A DNA stretch of 6,136 nt, from assembly GCA_902766345.1 (NCBI GenBank), contig CACXDK010000289.1:1-6136 (forward strand). The letters are read 5' to 3'. This DNA is from an uncultured Spirochaetaceae bacterium (GTDB taxonomy: Bacteria > Spirochaetota > Spirochaetia > Treponematales > Treponemataceae). Shown here in pieces: positions 1 to 6,136 of this stretch (positions are counted from its first letter, which is position 1; the number at the start of each line of letters is the position of its first letter). The notes under the pieces were generated by a model. That model saw only the letters and a program-made list of their open reading frames with translations, did no database searches and was not told the DNA's origin. The position numbers were made by a program, and so were the translations under genes.

Positions 1-1322
1 AACGCATTCTTGCAAAAGAGGCAAGGATTGTCATTGGTGCAAGAAGTGCCATTTTTGCACCTGTGCCAGATTTAGGACTTATTATAATAGATGAAGAACA
101 TGACGGTTCTTACAAATCAGGGTCTTCCCCACGCTATCATGCACGGCAGGTGGCTATGCACCGTTCCTCCTGCCTGAAAATTCCACTTGTAATGGGTTCT
201 GCAACGCCTTCTGTAGAAGCTTATTATTCAATGCAAACAGGAACTATTAAAAAGCATATTCTTACAAAACGCTTGGCGGGCGGGAAAATTCCAGAAATTA
301 CTGCCGTAAACCTTAGTCTTGAAAATTCAAAGGACGAAAGCATTTCTGGTAATCTTTTTAAGGCAATGCAGGACACTCTTAGTCAAAAACGACAGATTAT
401 TTTATTTTTGAACAGACGAGGCTTTACGCATTTTTTCCGCTGCAGTACTTGCGGATTTGAAATGAAATGCAAAAACTGTTCAGTTGCCATGACTTACCAT
501 AAAAAAGAAAACCGCCTTCGCTGTCATTACTGCGGATATTCTGTTGTTCCGCCTACGCAATGCCCGGAATGCGGTTCTTTGGATATAGGATATTCAGGTT
601 TTGGTACGGAATATATAGAAAATGAAGTTAAGGCAAAATTTCCGAATGCTTCTATTATAAGGATTGATACAGACAGTCTTACGCACAAGGGTGAACTGAA
701 AGAAAAAATAGATGCATTTAAAAAAGGCGACTATGATATTATGCTTGGCACTCAGATGGTTGCAAAGGGGTTGAATTTTCCAAAGTTGCAGCTTGTCGGT
801 GTTGTACTTGCAGATACGACGCTTCATTTGCCAGACTTCAGGGCTTCGGAAAGAACTTTTTCACTCATTACTCAAGTTGCAGGCCGTGCCGGTCGCTATT
901 TTCCAGACGGCAAAGTAATTGTGCAGAGTTTTTCGCCAGACATGCCGCCTATAGACCTTGCGGTGCATAATAATATTGATGCCTTTTATGAAGCTGAATT
1001 GCAGCAAAGGAAAATATTGCAATTTCCGCCATACACTCGCCTTTTGCGTCTTGTATTCCGCTCAGCTGTTGCAAGTGCGGCAGAACAGGCTGCACAGGGG
1101 GCTTTTAACATTCTTGAACAGACACGGACTAATGATGTTGAAATTCTAGGTCCTGCAGAATGTCCTCTTGAAATGATTGCAAAAAATTACCGCCATCAGA
1201 TTTTGCTACGAAGCAAATCTATTACTCCTTTACAAAAGATGGCGGCTAATTTAGTTTGGAATTATACTGTTCAGCAGAATGTTTACATTGAAGTTGATGT
1301 AGACCCTGTAAACATGCTTTAG
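1..1322 (+). CDS. priA: Primosomal protein N' (replication restart helicase PriA), 5'-truncated by the window edge
   Basis: PriA is the 3'-5' DExH helicase that recognises stalled forks and reloads the replisome in the cytoplasm. The frame is open from the window edge; the first full codon is at 3 and 439 residues are visible. A GTG at 63 is only an internal valine, since the frame upstream of it already reads like PriA. Counting from codon 3, the Walker B motif DEEH is at 30-33, motif III GSATPS at 65-70, LFLNRRG at 134-140, eight zinc-binding cysteines in four CxxC pairs at 147/150, 156/159, 174/177 and 187/190, GTQMVAKGLNFP at 249-260 and motif VI VAGRAGR at 292-298. The end, VDVDPVNML, is typical of the family. 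The N-terminal DNA-binding domain and Walker A lie outside the window; full-length PriA usually has about 650-730 residues, so roughly 210-290 are missing. The visible part is intact. It converges on truA. Confidence 0.97.
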   Translation, partial: RILAKEARIVIGARSAIFAPVPDLGLIIIDEEHDGSYKSGSSPRYHARQVAMHRSSCLKIPLVMGSATPSVEAYYSMQTGTIKKHILTKRLAGGKIPEITAVNLSLENSKDESISGNLFKAMQDTLSQKRQIILFLNRRGFTHFFRCSTCGFEMKCKNCSVAMTYHKKENRLRCHYCGYSVVPPTQCPECGSLDIGYSGFGTEYIENEVKAKFPNASIIRIDTDSLTHKGELKEKIDAFKKGDYDIMLGTQMVAKGLNFPKLQLVGVVLADTTLHLPDFRASERTFSLITQVAGRAGRYFPDGKVIVQSFSPDMPPIDLAVHNNIDAFYEAELQQRKILQFPPYTRLLRLVFRSAVASAAEQAAQGAFNILEQTRTNDVEILGPAECPLEMIAKNYRHQILLRSKSITPLQKMAANLVWNYTVQQNVYIEVDVDPVNML

Positions 1323-1344
1323 CTGTACGCTGATTATATGTTAG
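1323..1344. other. 22-bp convergent gap between priA and truA
   Basis: This is the whole spacer between the two convergent stop codons. It is AT-rich and contains half of a direct repeat: TTATATG occurs at 1334-1340 and again at 1345-1351 across the truA stop. I see no GC-rich hairpin followed by a T-run in either direction. A short CGGC/GCCG stem lies just inside the truA end, near 1355-1366, but no T-run follows it on either strand. Termination here is therefore Rho-dependent or occurs within the opposing gene; this is inference. Confidence 0.6.
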
Positions 1345-2130
1345 TTATATGTGGCGGCGGATGCCGTCAAACTTAATTGTCCACAAAAAAAGTCCTGTAG
1401 GCGGTGCGGTCATTAAAGCTCGGCTTCGGTCGCAGCTGTCCAGAATCTCCTTAAAGTAAGAAGGATCTTTACCTTTCTGCTCGCATTGAATGAGAGTTCC
1501 TGTAAGGGAACGTATCATGCGCCACAAAAAAGCGTTTGCTTCTATTTCAAATACAAGAACATCTTTATTGGAACTATCAACAAAAAAACGGGCGTTATCT
1601 ATGTAGCGTTTTGTAGATATGCTCTGGTCACCTGCTGCGGAAAATGTTGCACAGTCCAGTTCGCCATGCAGAAATGAACACATTTCATTTAATTTATCTA
1701 TATTCGGGCGGTTAGGAATGTACCACACAAATCTTGTATCTTTTGCAAGAGGCACGCTTTCTGTATGAATAAAATAGCGGTACATGCGGGAAGTTGCATT
1801 AAAGCGGGCGTTAAAATCCTCACTCACCTTTTCCGCTTTCATGATGCGGATATCATGCGGTAAAAGTCCATTTAAGGCACGTACATAATTTTTTTCTGGA
1901 ATTGTATCTACAGGAGACAGGAAATTGGCTGCCTGACCAGCGGCATGAACACCGCTGTCGGTACGCCCGCTGCCATACAGATTAATATGACAACGGAACA
2001 TTTTTTCTAATGCGCTTTCAATTTCTCCCTGTATTGTACGGACTGGCTGACCTGCATCAGATTTATCCTGCCGCTGCCAGCCACAAAAATCAGTACCGTC
2101 ATAGGAGATTGTAAGAAGAATATTAGTCAT
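1345..2130 (-). CDS. truA: tRNA pseudouridine synthase A (TruA)
   Basis: TruA converts uridines 38-40 in the tRNA anticodon stem-loop to pseudouridine. The 261-residue protein has the catalytic-aspartate motif GRTDSGVHA with Asp58, the opening ISYDGTDFCGWQRQ (8-21), FNARFNATSRMYRY (106-119), the FLWRMIRSLTG core segment (201-211) and the C-terminal APPTGLFLW (242-250). Length is close to the usual 245-270. The frame stays open upstream to a TTG at 2196, but those extra 22 residues lie inside the DUF2225 gene and do not resemble a TruA N-terminus, so I start at the ATG at 2130. That ATG overlaps the upstream stop by 8 nt (ATGACTAA). No purine-rich ribosome site precedes it, which suggests translational coupling. 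A stretch of about ten residues (QDKSDAGQPV, 21-30) separates GWQRQ from the next helix and looks slightly longer than in E. coli. It appears to be the last gene of the - strand operon. Confidence 0.96.
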   Translation of the reverse strand: MTNILLTISYDGTDFCGWQRQDKSDAGQPVRTIQGEIESALEKMFRCHINLYGSGRTDSGVHAAGQAANFLSPVDTIPEKNYVRALNGLLPHDIRIMKAEKVSEDFNARFNATSRMYRYFIHTESVPLAKDTRFVWYIPNRPNIDKLNEMCSFLHGELDCATFSAAGDQSISTKRYIDNARFFVDSSNKDVLVFEIEANAFLWRMIRSLTGTLIQCEQKGKDPSYFKEILDSCDRSRALMTAPPTGLFLWTIKFDGIRRHI

Positions 2131-3016
2131 CGCCGAATATATTGTTTGAAGAAAGCTCTTTAGACATGTCATCATAAAGATTTTTTGCAACTTCAAGCAA
2201 TGGTCCCGGTTTTTCTTTACTTGACTTTCCTAATCCGAAAAGACGGGCTATGGCACTCTTAAATTCGCTGAGCTTTTTAAGACGCATATTTTCATCTTCA
2301 CGCTGTCCGTATTTATATTCAAGCAAACCACACAAATACAAAACACCATCATAGCCGTAATTCTTATCCATATCTGGTCCAAGATAAGAAAGAGACTCTA
2401 TTGATTCAAGACGGGCAGATTCATTTACCATTGTCTGCTGGTAAAAGAACAAAGCTTTGCGGTAGAATACTTCTGCAATATAGCCATAATTATGGTCAGG
2501 ACACACAGTATCAAGATCTTTACACAACCAGGCAAGACGCAAAGATGTCATTGCCCGCTTAAAAGATGGTGCATAGGCAAGGTCAACTTTTTCATAGCAA
2601 AGCAATGCTGCATAATATGCGGCGGCTCCGTCAAAAAGGTTCTTATTGCCTTTTGTATTGAAATACGGGAATATTGTCTCAACTTCTTTTTTACGGTTGT
2701 CTTCATCATCAAGAATACGCTCCAGAGATGGTCCGTCTTTTATTTCTGTAAAATCTTTCCAATAAAAAGCTGCACAGCAGTATGGACAGCATCCTACATC
2801 GTAAATCAAAGGATATACTCTGCCGAATTTCTTTGACGGTTCAAAAATACGATGAAGTTCATCAGTCAGTTTGCCTGCAATCATACGACCACCGCCTTTA
2901 TGCATAACTTCCTGATCAAACTGTTTATTACATACAGGACAAGTGACCTTTTCTTTTGTCCAATAAGTTATTGCAGGTTTCTTTTCACCTTCGTCAACTT
3001 TTGAACTTTTTACCAT
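2123..3016 (-). CDS. DUF2225 family protein with N-terminal cysteine pairs and helical TPR-like body
   Basis: I recognise this 297-residue protein as DUF2225-like, a family without an established biochemical function. The N-terminal part has a CPVC pair (Cys26, Cys29) and a second cluster, CCPYCC, at 76-81. The layout resembles a split zinc ribbon, so metal binding is likely but inferred. From about residue 128 it is alpha-helical, with Ala/Tyr/Leu-rich segments (AAAYYAALLCYEKVDLAY; RAMTSLRLAWLCKDLD) like tetratricopeptide helices. A Lys-rich stretch at 262-269 precedes the C-terminal helix. There is no signal peptide or membrane segment, so it should be cytoplasmic. The ATG lies 3 nt after the acpS stop with a GGGGG Shine-Dalgarno-like run 6 nt upstream, and its end overlaps the truA start. 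The family is probably a scaffold or nucleic-acid/protein-binding factor, but no role can be assigned from sequence. Confidence 0.85.
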   Translation of the reverse strand: MVKSSKVDEGEKKPAITYWTKEKVTCPVCNKQFDQEVMHKGGGRMIAGKLTDELHRIFEPSKKFGRVYPLIYDVGCCPYCCAAFYWKDFTEIKDGPSLERILDDEDNRKKEVETIFPYFNTKGNKNLFDGAAAYYAALLCYEKVDLAYAPSFKRAMTSLRLAWLCKDLDTVCPDHNYGYIAEVFYRKALFFYQQTMVNESARLESIESLSYLGPDMDKNYGYDGVLYLCGLLEYKYGQREDENMRLKKLSEFKSAIARLFGLGKSSKEKPGPLLEVAKNLYDDMSKELSSNNIFGDD

Positions 3017-3019
3017 ACA

Positions 3020-3403
3020 TTACCCCCGCTCTATTATTACGTATGCAACCGCATATTCTTTTTCATGACTTAAAGACACGTGTATTTTTGCATCTTTTCC
3101 ACAGTTTTTTTCTAATTCAACCGCAGCGTTACCTATTACACGCATAACAGGTTTTCCATCCGCATCTTTTTCTATATATATATCGGTAAGTTCAAAGCCT
3201 TTCAAACCTGTTCCTAAGGCTTTTGAAAAAGATTCTTTTGCAGCAAACCGTACCGCATAGTATTCGCACTTACGCTGTAGACTGCTTGTTTCAACAGTCA
3301 TCATTTCGTTTTTATTAAAAAAACGCTTTATAAGGCTGTCATTTTCAACCCATTTTACAAAGCGAGAAACTTTTACAATATCGCACCCAATTCCATATAT
3401 CAT
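3020..3403 (-). CDS. acpS: Holo-[acyl-carrier-protein] synthase (AcpS)
   Basis: AcpS transfers 4'-phosphopantetheine from coenzyme A to a serine of apo-acyl carrier protein, activating it for fatty-acid synthesis in the cytoplasm. The 127-residue protein has the usual length and both family signatures: GIGCDIVKVSRF at 4-15, with the Mg-binding Asp8, and RFAAKESFSKALGTG at 52-66, with the second metal ligand Glu57. The HVSLSHEKEYAVAYV strand (108-122) matches the conserved C-terminal part. The start is ATG 14 nt after the cdaR stop, with only a weak GGA element about 9 nt upstream. The final codons (GAG CGG GGG TAA) also provide the G-rich ribosome site of the DUF2225 gene. All key residues are present, so it should be active. 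Confidence 0.96.
   Translation of the reverse strand: MIYGIGCDIVKVSRFVKWVENDSLIKRFFNKNEMMTVETSSLQRKCEYYAVRFAAKESFSKALGTGLKGFELTDIYIEKDADGKPVMRVIGNAAVELEKNCGKDAKIHVSLSHEKEYAVAYVIIERG
3023..3027 (-). promoter_or_regulatory. G-rich ribosome binding site of the DUF2225 gene
   Basis: A GGGGG run in the last acpS codons lies 6 nt before the ATG at 3016 on the - strand. It is the strongest purine-rich element near this start and supports the ATG. Its placement inside acpS is consistent with tight coupling. Confidence 0.5.
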
Positions 3404-3417
3404 CAGTACAAATCCGT

Positions 3418-4449
3418 TCAGAACAAAGTATCTTCGGCTTCAACTTCTACATTCTTGCGGATAGCTTTTACAGAAATTGATTCCAAAGTCTGAGATACAA
3501 CCTGTACATTTTCAGGAGCAAATACGAATATTGGAACAAGAAAGTTTCCTTCCCCGTCAACTGCAGAACAGTTTGCACTTGCAGAAAAATCGTTTTTCTT
3601 TAGATTTTCTATATCAAGCAGACGGCCTTTTATGGTTATGTCCATCGAAGGAGCTTTTGTTACTATTGAATAATCTGAATCCAGGGAGTCAAATTCAACA
3701 ACAAGTCCGCTGATTACTTTTCGTTCAGATATTGACTGAATGTCTACATTTACGGTAACATAGCTATCAGAAACCTCAACAAAACTATTAATGTCAGAAA
3801 GTGCAACTTTTTTTCCAGTCACATTTCTTGCAACTCCATCTATACTTATAGCTTCCGTCTGAACGCTTTCAAGATTTTCAATAACGCTTTTTGGACCGTG
3901 GACTTCAACAGTTGTAGGGTCTACATTTACAGATACACGTTCATATCCGTGTGCTGGCTGTCCGAAAATAGTTGGAATGACTTTTACATAGCCCATCATT
4001 TCTTCTTCTACAGAAAGAGAGATATGCTCTGGTTTTACAGATATCTGCAATGGATGAAGCTGTTGCAGAACTCTTTCATCTGGGACAACTTCGACAAAAA
4101 AATTATAAGTTCCAGCTTTAACTTTAGAACTTATGTCAACATAGGCGGAAAGATTATCTGATGAAATGTTAGAAAGAATGCTTTTATTACCTTTTAGTGT
4201 TACTTCTACAACTTTTGGCACTTTAGAGCCTGCTTCTACCATTATTACTTCCGAAGATTTTACATCAAGAGGGACTGTGTAGGTTTCTGAGCCAAAAGCA
4301 TTAATCTGATAATATACATAAACAATAAGGGCAATAAAAATGCATACGACTTTTATGCGCAGGTCAAAAAATACGAGATCCTTGAACTGCTCAAATTTTG
4401 ATTTTTCGCGTTTATCAAAATTGCTTCCGTTAGAATGTTTTTTGTTCAT
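3418..4449 (-). CDS. cdaR: YbbR-domain membrane-anchored protein, CdaA regulator (CdaR-like)
   Basis: The protein has 343 residues from the ATG at 4449. After a charged, Lys/Asn-rich cytoplasmic N-terminus comes one membrane segment (about 32-48, KVVCIFIALIVYVYYQ). Three YbbR-like beta-rich repeats follow at roughly 58-145, 152-237 and 245-330, and the acidic tail ends EVEAEDTLF. YbbR repeats should lie outside the inner membrane. In Firmicutes the cognate CdaR binds and modulates the CdaA cyclase; that role is assigned here from the family and the adjacent cdaA. Repeat 2 shows the clearest signature, with VSVNVDPTTVEVHGP followed by VIENLESVQTEAISIDG. The frame extends to a TTG at 4464, but the ATG has a GAGGA ribosome site 8 nt upstream, so I prefer it. 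It overlaps the end of cdaA by 20 nt, which implies coupled translation. Confidence 0.9.
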   Translation of the reverse strand: MNKKHSNGSNFDKREKSKFEQFKDLVFFDLRIKVVCIFIALIVYVYYQINAFGSETYTVPLDVKSSEVIMVEAGSKVPKVVEVTLKGNKSILSNISSDNLSAYVDISSKVKAGTYNFFVEVVPDERVLQQLHPLQISVKPEHISLSVEEEMMGYVKVIPTIFGQPAHGYERVSVNVDPTTVEVHGPKSVIENLESVQTEAISIDGVARNVTGKKVALSDINSFVEVSDSYVTVNVDIQSISERKVISGLVVEFDSLDSDYSIVTKAPSMDITIKGRLLDIENLKKNDFSASANCSAVDGEGNFLVPIFVFAPENVQVVSQTLESISVKAIRKNVEVEAEDTLF

Positions 4450-5248
4450 CGATGGAATCCTCAATTATTTTATCTTCCTGCTTAATATTCAACAATTTTT
4501 CCAAAATACGAACAAGTTCACTTCTTGTAAGATCGTAATGCAATTGAGAATCATAAGCCAAGCTGATAGCTCCTGTTTCCTCACTGACAACTAGAGCAAC
4601 AGCGTCACTGACTTCACAAATTCCTAAAGCAGCTCTATGTCTTGAGCCGAAAGTTTTTTTAATATCATACTGTTCACTTGGAGGCAGAAAACATCCAGCG
4701 GCAACAATCTTACCTTCCCTTACAACACACGCACCGTCATGAAGAGGTGTATCGTGCCCGTAGATTGTAACAAGCAGTGCCGAAGAAAGATTTGCATCGA
4801 GCCTAGTACCACCGCTCTGCATAAAATTATCAAGTTTCGTCTGACGCTGAAAAATTAAAATCATACCTCGACGTTTTTTTGAAAGGGTATCTGCCGCAAT
4901 CAAGGCTGCGTCAACATAAGTATGTTTTGTTTTTTTTCCAGGTGAAAAAAGATTTGTCTGTCCAAGCTTAAGGAACATCTTTCTGACTTCGGGTTGGAAT
5001 ACAATTGCAAAACCAACAGCAAATACCAAAAGCATTTTATCAAGAAGCCATTCCAAAGTTCTGAATTTCAAAGCTTTAACAAGGAAATAACAAATTCCTA
5101 TCAAAATGCCAGCCTTTAATATCTGAGCGGAATTTGTTCCCATTATGATTTGATACGCCTTGTATAAAAGAAACGCCAGAATACCTACTTCAAGAACAGG
5201 TTTTATAATTGTTTCATAGATATTTATTACATATTGAAGATGTTCCAC
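4430..5248 (-). CDS. cdaA: Membrane diadenylate cyclase (c-di-AMP synthase, CdaA/YbbP type)
   Basis: CdaA condenses two ATP molecules into cyclic di-AMP, a second messenger controlling potassium/osmotic balance and envelope homeostasis in many bacteria. Counting from GTG at 5248 (272 residues), three hydrophobic segments at about 17-36, 42-61 and 68-84 anchor it in the inner membrane. The cytoplasmic DAC domain follows, with LHDGACVV (catalytic DGA at 171-173), GSRHRAALG (RHR at 203-205) and VVSEETGAISLAYD (220-233). The organisation and length match CdaA rather than DisA, which carries extra C-terminal DNA-binding domains. The frame could also start at the adjacent TTG at 5251. GTG is preferred because GGAG in the last folP codons lies 7 nt from GTG but only 4 nt from TTG. 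It sits 4 nt after folP and overlaps cdaR by 20 nt. All catalytic motifs are intact, so activity is expected. Confidence 0.96.
   Translation of the reverse strand: MEHLQYVINIYETIIKPVLEVGILAFLLYKAYQIIMGTNSAQILKAGILIGICYFLVKALKFRTLEWLLDKMLLVFAVGFAIVFQPEVRKMFLKLGQTNLFSPGKKTKHTYVDAALIAADTLSKKRRGMILIFQRQTKLDNFMQSGGTRLDANLSSALLVTIYGHDTPLHDGACVVREGKIVAAGCFLPPSEQYDIKKTFGSRHRAALGICEVSDAVALVVSEETGAISLAYDSQLHYDLTRSELVRILEKLLNIKQEDKIIEDSIDEQKTF
4458..4462 (-). promoter_or_regulatory. Shine-Dalgarno GAGGA deciding the cdaR start
   Basis: On the - strand GAGGA lies 8 nt before the ATG at 4449, inside the last codons of cdaA. A competing TTG at 4464 overlaps this element and has an AGGAAG about 9 nt upstream, so a second, longer product is possible. 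ATG plus the well-spaced GAGGA is the stronger choice. Confidence 0.6.
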
Positions 5249-5252
5249 CAAT

Positions 5253-6074
5253 TTACTCCATTAGTAATTTTAACACGTCAAGCGTATTACGGCAAGGTTT
5301 TACATCATGAACGCGTACCATAAACGCGCCTTTTAGGACTGAAATAATATCAGCAGCAAGAGTTCCATACAATCTGTCTTCAACAGGTTCACCAGTCATT
5401 TCTCCAATGCACGTCTTTCTTGATAAAGCCATAAGGACTGGATACTTTCCTGCACACAATTGTCCACAACGGGAAATTAAGGTTGCATTTGCCTCAAGAT
5501 TTTTACCAAATCCAATGCCAGGATCAACAATAATCTTATCTTCTGCAATTCCTAATTTTGTTGCGTAAGAAGCACGTGCAGAAAGATAATCACTTACTTC
5601 ATTAAAAACATTTTTATAAGATGTATCTTTCTGCATATTTTGAGGGATTCCCCGCTTGTGCATGAGAATAACAGGCAATTTCTTTTCCGCAGCAAAAATG
5701 CCTAAAGAATCATCATCTTCCAGTGAAGAAATATCATTGACAATATCGGCACCTTCATTGTAAGCAGCTTCCATAACAAGCTTACTACGAGTATCTATAG
5801 AAACTGGAATAGAAGAATGCTTTCTGATTTCATGCAGAACAGGAACAATGCGGTTAATCTGTTCCTGTTCTGAAACATATTCGGCACCAGGTCTTGTAGA
5901 TTCACCACCTATATCAAGTATATCAGCCCCTTCTTCTATAAGATTCAATGCTTTATCAACACCACCTCTGCTACCACTAAAAAAGCTATCTGGGGTTACA
6001 TTTACTATTCCCATAATAAAGGCAGGTCGTTCAGTAACTATATTTTTATCTTTTAATTTAAAAATCTGCCCCAT
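5253..6074 (-). CDS. folP: Dihydropteroate synthase (DHPS)
   Basis: DHPS joins p-aminobenzoate to 6-hydroxymethyl-7,8-dihydropterin pyrophosphate, giving dihydropteroate for folate synthesis; sulfonamides compete with p-aminobenzoate at this enzyme. The 273-residue TIM-barrel protein carries all family signatures in order: MGIVNVTPDSFFSG (21-34, Asn25), GADILDIGGESTRPGA (49-64), VSIDTR (91-96, Asp94), GADIVNDISSL (108-118, Asn113), LMHKRGIPQNMQ (137-148), IIVDPGIGFGK (181-191, Asp184), ALSRK (216-220, Lys220) and VRVHDV (253-258, Arg254 and His256). Length is typical and no catalytic residue is missing. The ATG at 6074 comes 2 nt after the stop of the preceding gene, with an AGGA 11 nt upstream, a slightly long spacing. 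It is the first complete gene of the - strand operon visible here. Folate synthesis by the organism is implied but needs the other fol genes. Confidence 0.98.
   Translation of the reverse strand: MGQIFKLKDKNIVTERPAFIMGIVNVTPDSFFSGSRGGVDKALNLIEEGADILDIGGESTRPGAEYVSEQEQINRIVPVLHEIRKHSSIPVSIDTRSKLVMEAAYNEGADIVNDISSLEDDDSLGIFAAEKKLPVILMHKRGIPQNMQKDTSYKNVFNEVSDYLSARASYATKLGIAEDKIIVDPGIGFGKNLEANATLISRCGQLCAGKYPVLMALSRKTCIGEMTGEPVEDRLYGTLAADIISVLKGAFMVRVHDVKPCRNTLDVLKLLME
5256..5259 (-). promoter_or_regulatory. Shine-Dalgarno GGAG for cdaA inside the folP end
   Basis: GGAG spans the penultimate and last sense codons of folP (ATG GAG TAA) on the - strand. Its spacing is 7 nt to the GTG at 5248 and 4 nt to the TTG at 5251, favouring the GTG start. 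Ribosomes finishing folP must cross this site, so folP and cdaA translation are probably coupled. Confidence 0.6.
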
Positions 6075-6076
6075 GA

Positions 6077-6136
6077 TTATTTTTTTCCTATATCTTTCAG
6101 TATTGTTTTTGCAATAAACTCTGGATCTAAGCCCGC
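6077..6136 (-). CDS. C-terminal end of an unidentified upstream gene, cut by the window edge
   Basis: On the - strand the frame is open from the window edge to a TAA at 6079-6077 and encodes AGLDPEFIAKTILKDIGKK, a charged, apparently helical tail. It ends 2 nt before the folP ATG, the same tight packing as elsewhere in this operon, and its last codons hold the likely AGGA ribosome site of folP. In several bacteria, and as I remember in treponemes, ftsH precedes folP, so an FtsH C-terminus is a possible identity. Nineteen residues are too few to confirm it, since FtsH tails are poorly conserved. Confidence 0.6.
   Translation of the reverse strand, partial: AGLDPEFIAKTILKDIGKK

Noticed and set aside
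63..65. GTG at 63 as the priA start
   Set aside because: Upstream in-frame codons (RILAKEARIVIGARSAIFAP) are typical PriA sequence, so the gene begins outside the window.
594..827. 77-codon - strand open frame inside priA
   Set aside because: It overlaps the zinc and helicase motifs of priA in antisense and resembles no protein.
1353..1368. CGGC/GCCG short inverted repeat as a terminator
   Set aside because: The stem has only about 4-5 bp, lies inside truA coding sequence, and no T-run follows on either strand.
2131..2196. Longer TruA starting at TTG 2196
   Set aside because: The extra 22 residues fall wholly within the DUF2225 coding region and do not match TruA N-termini, which begin just before the YDGT..GWQRQ segment.
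2492..2836. 114-codon + strand open frame opposite the DUF2225 gene
   Set aside because: It mirrors the coding strand; the translation is rich in Phe, Cys and Ile as expected of an antisense frame, and no ribosome site or family is evident.
3168..3186. TATATATATAT run as a repeat or promoter
   Set aside because: It encodes Asp-Ile-Tyr-Ile-Glu within the conserved part of AcpS, so it is explained by coding sequence.
3898..4594. Two + strand open frames opposite cdaR and the cdaA end
   Set aside because: They are antisense to well-supported genes, with Phe/Tyr-rich unstructured translations and no independent support.
5848..6117. 89-codon + strand open frame opposite the folP start
   Set aside because: It lies entirely antisense to folP, whose motifs are intact, and its product is low-complexity Ser/Leu/Ile-rich with no recognisable family.

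Overview
The window is ordinary, dense bacterial chromosome of low GC with short gaps and overlaps between genes. Protein sequences and gene order suggest a spirochaete, most likely a Treponema-like organism. This assignment rests on remembered gene neighbourhoods and sequence style, not on a search. I see no mobile element, CRISPR array, RNA gene, prophage or foreign-looking segment.

Layout. On the + strand the left edge carries the C-terminal two thirds or so of priA, the replication-restart helicase, which ends at 1322. Everything else is on the - strand and reads from right to left: the last codons of an unidentified gene (6136-6077), folP (dihydropteroate synthase), cdaA (membrane diadenylate cyclase), cdaR (YbbR-domain protein), acpS (holo-ACP synthase), a DUF2225 protein, and truA (tRNA pseudouridine synthase A). 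Successive genes are separated by 14 nt at most, or overlap by 8 to 20 nt, so they probably form one operon whose promoter lies beyond the right edge. truA and priA converge across only 22 bp.

How the genes relate. cdaA and cdaR form the known c-di-AMP synthesis pair: CdaA makes the second messenger at the membrane and CdaR binds and modulates it. folP supplies folate, acpS activates acyl carrier protein for lipid synthesis, and truA modifies tRNA. These are growth-linked household functions sharing a transcript rather than a dedicated pathway. The least understood member is the DUF2225 protein, with two cysteine pairs in its N-terminal part and a helical, TPR-like remainder.

Several start codons differ from the longest reading frame. 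I place truA at an ATG overlapping the DUF2225 stop, cdaR at an internal ATG with a good Shine-Dalgarno, and cdaA at a GTG directly after a TTG. I found no convincing previously undescribed system; the most useful points are the gene context of the c-di-AMP pair, the DUF2225 protein and the translational coupling along the operon.
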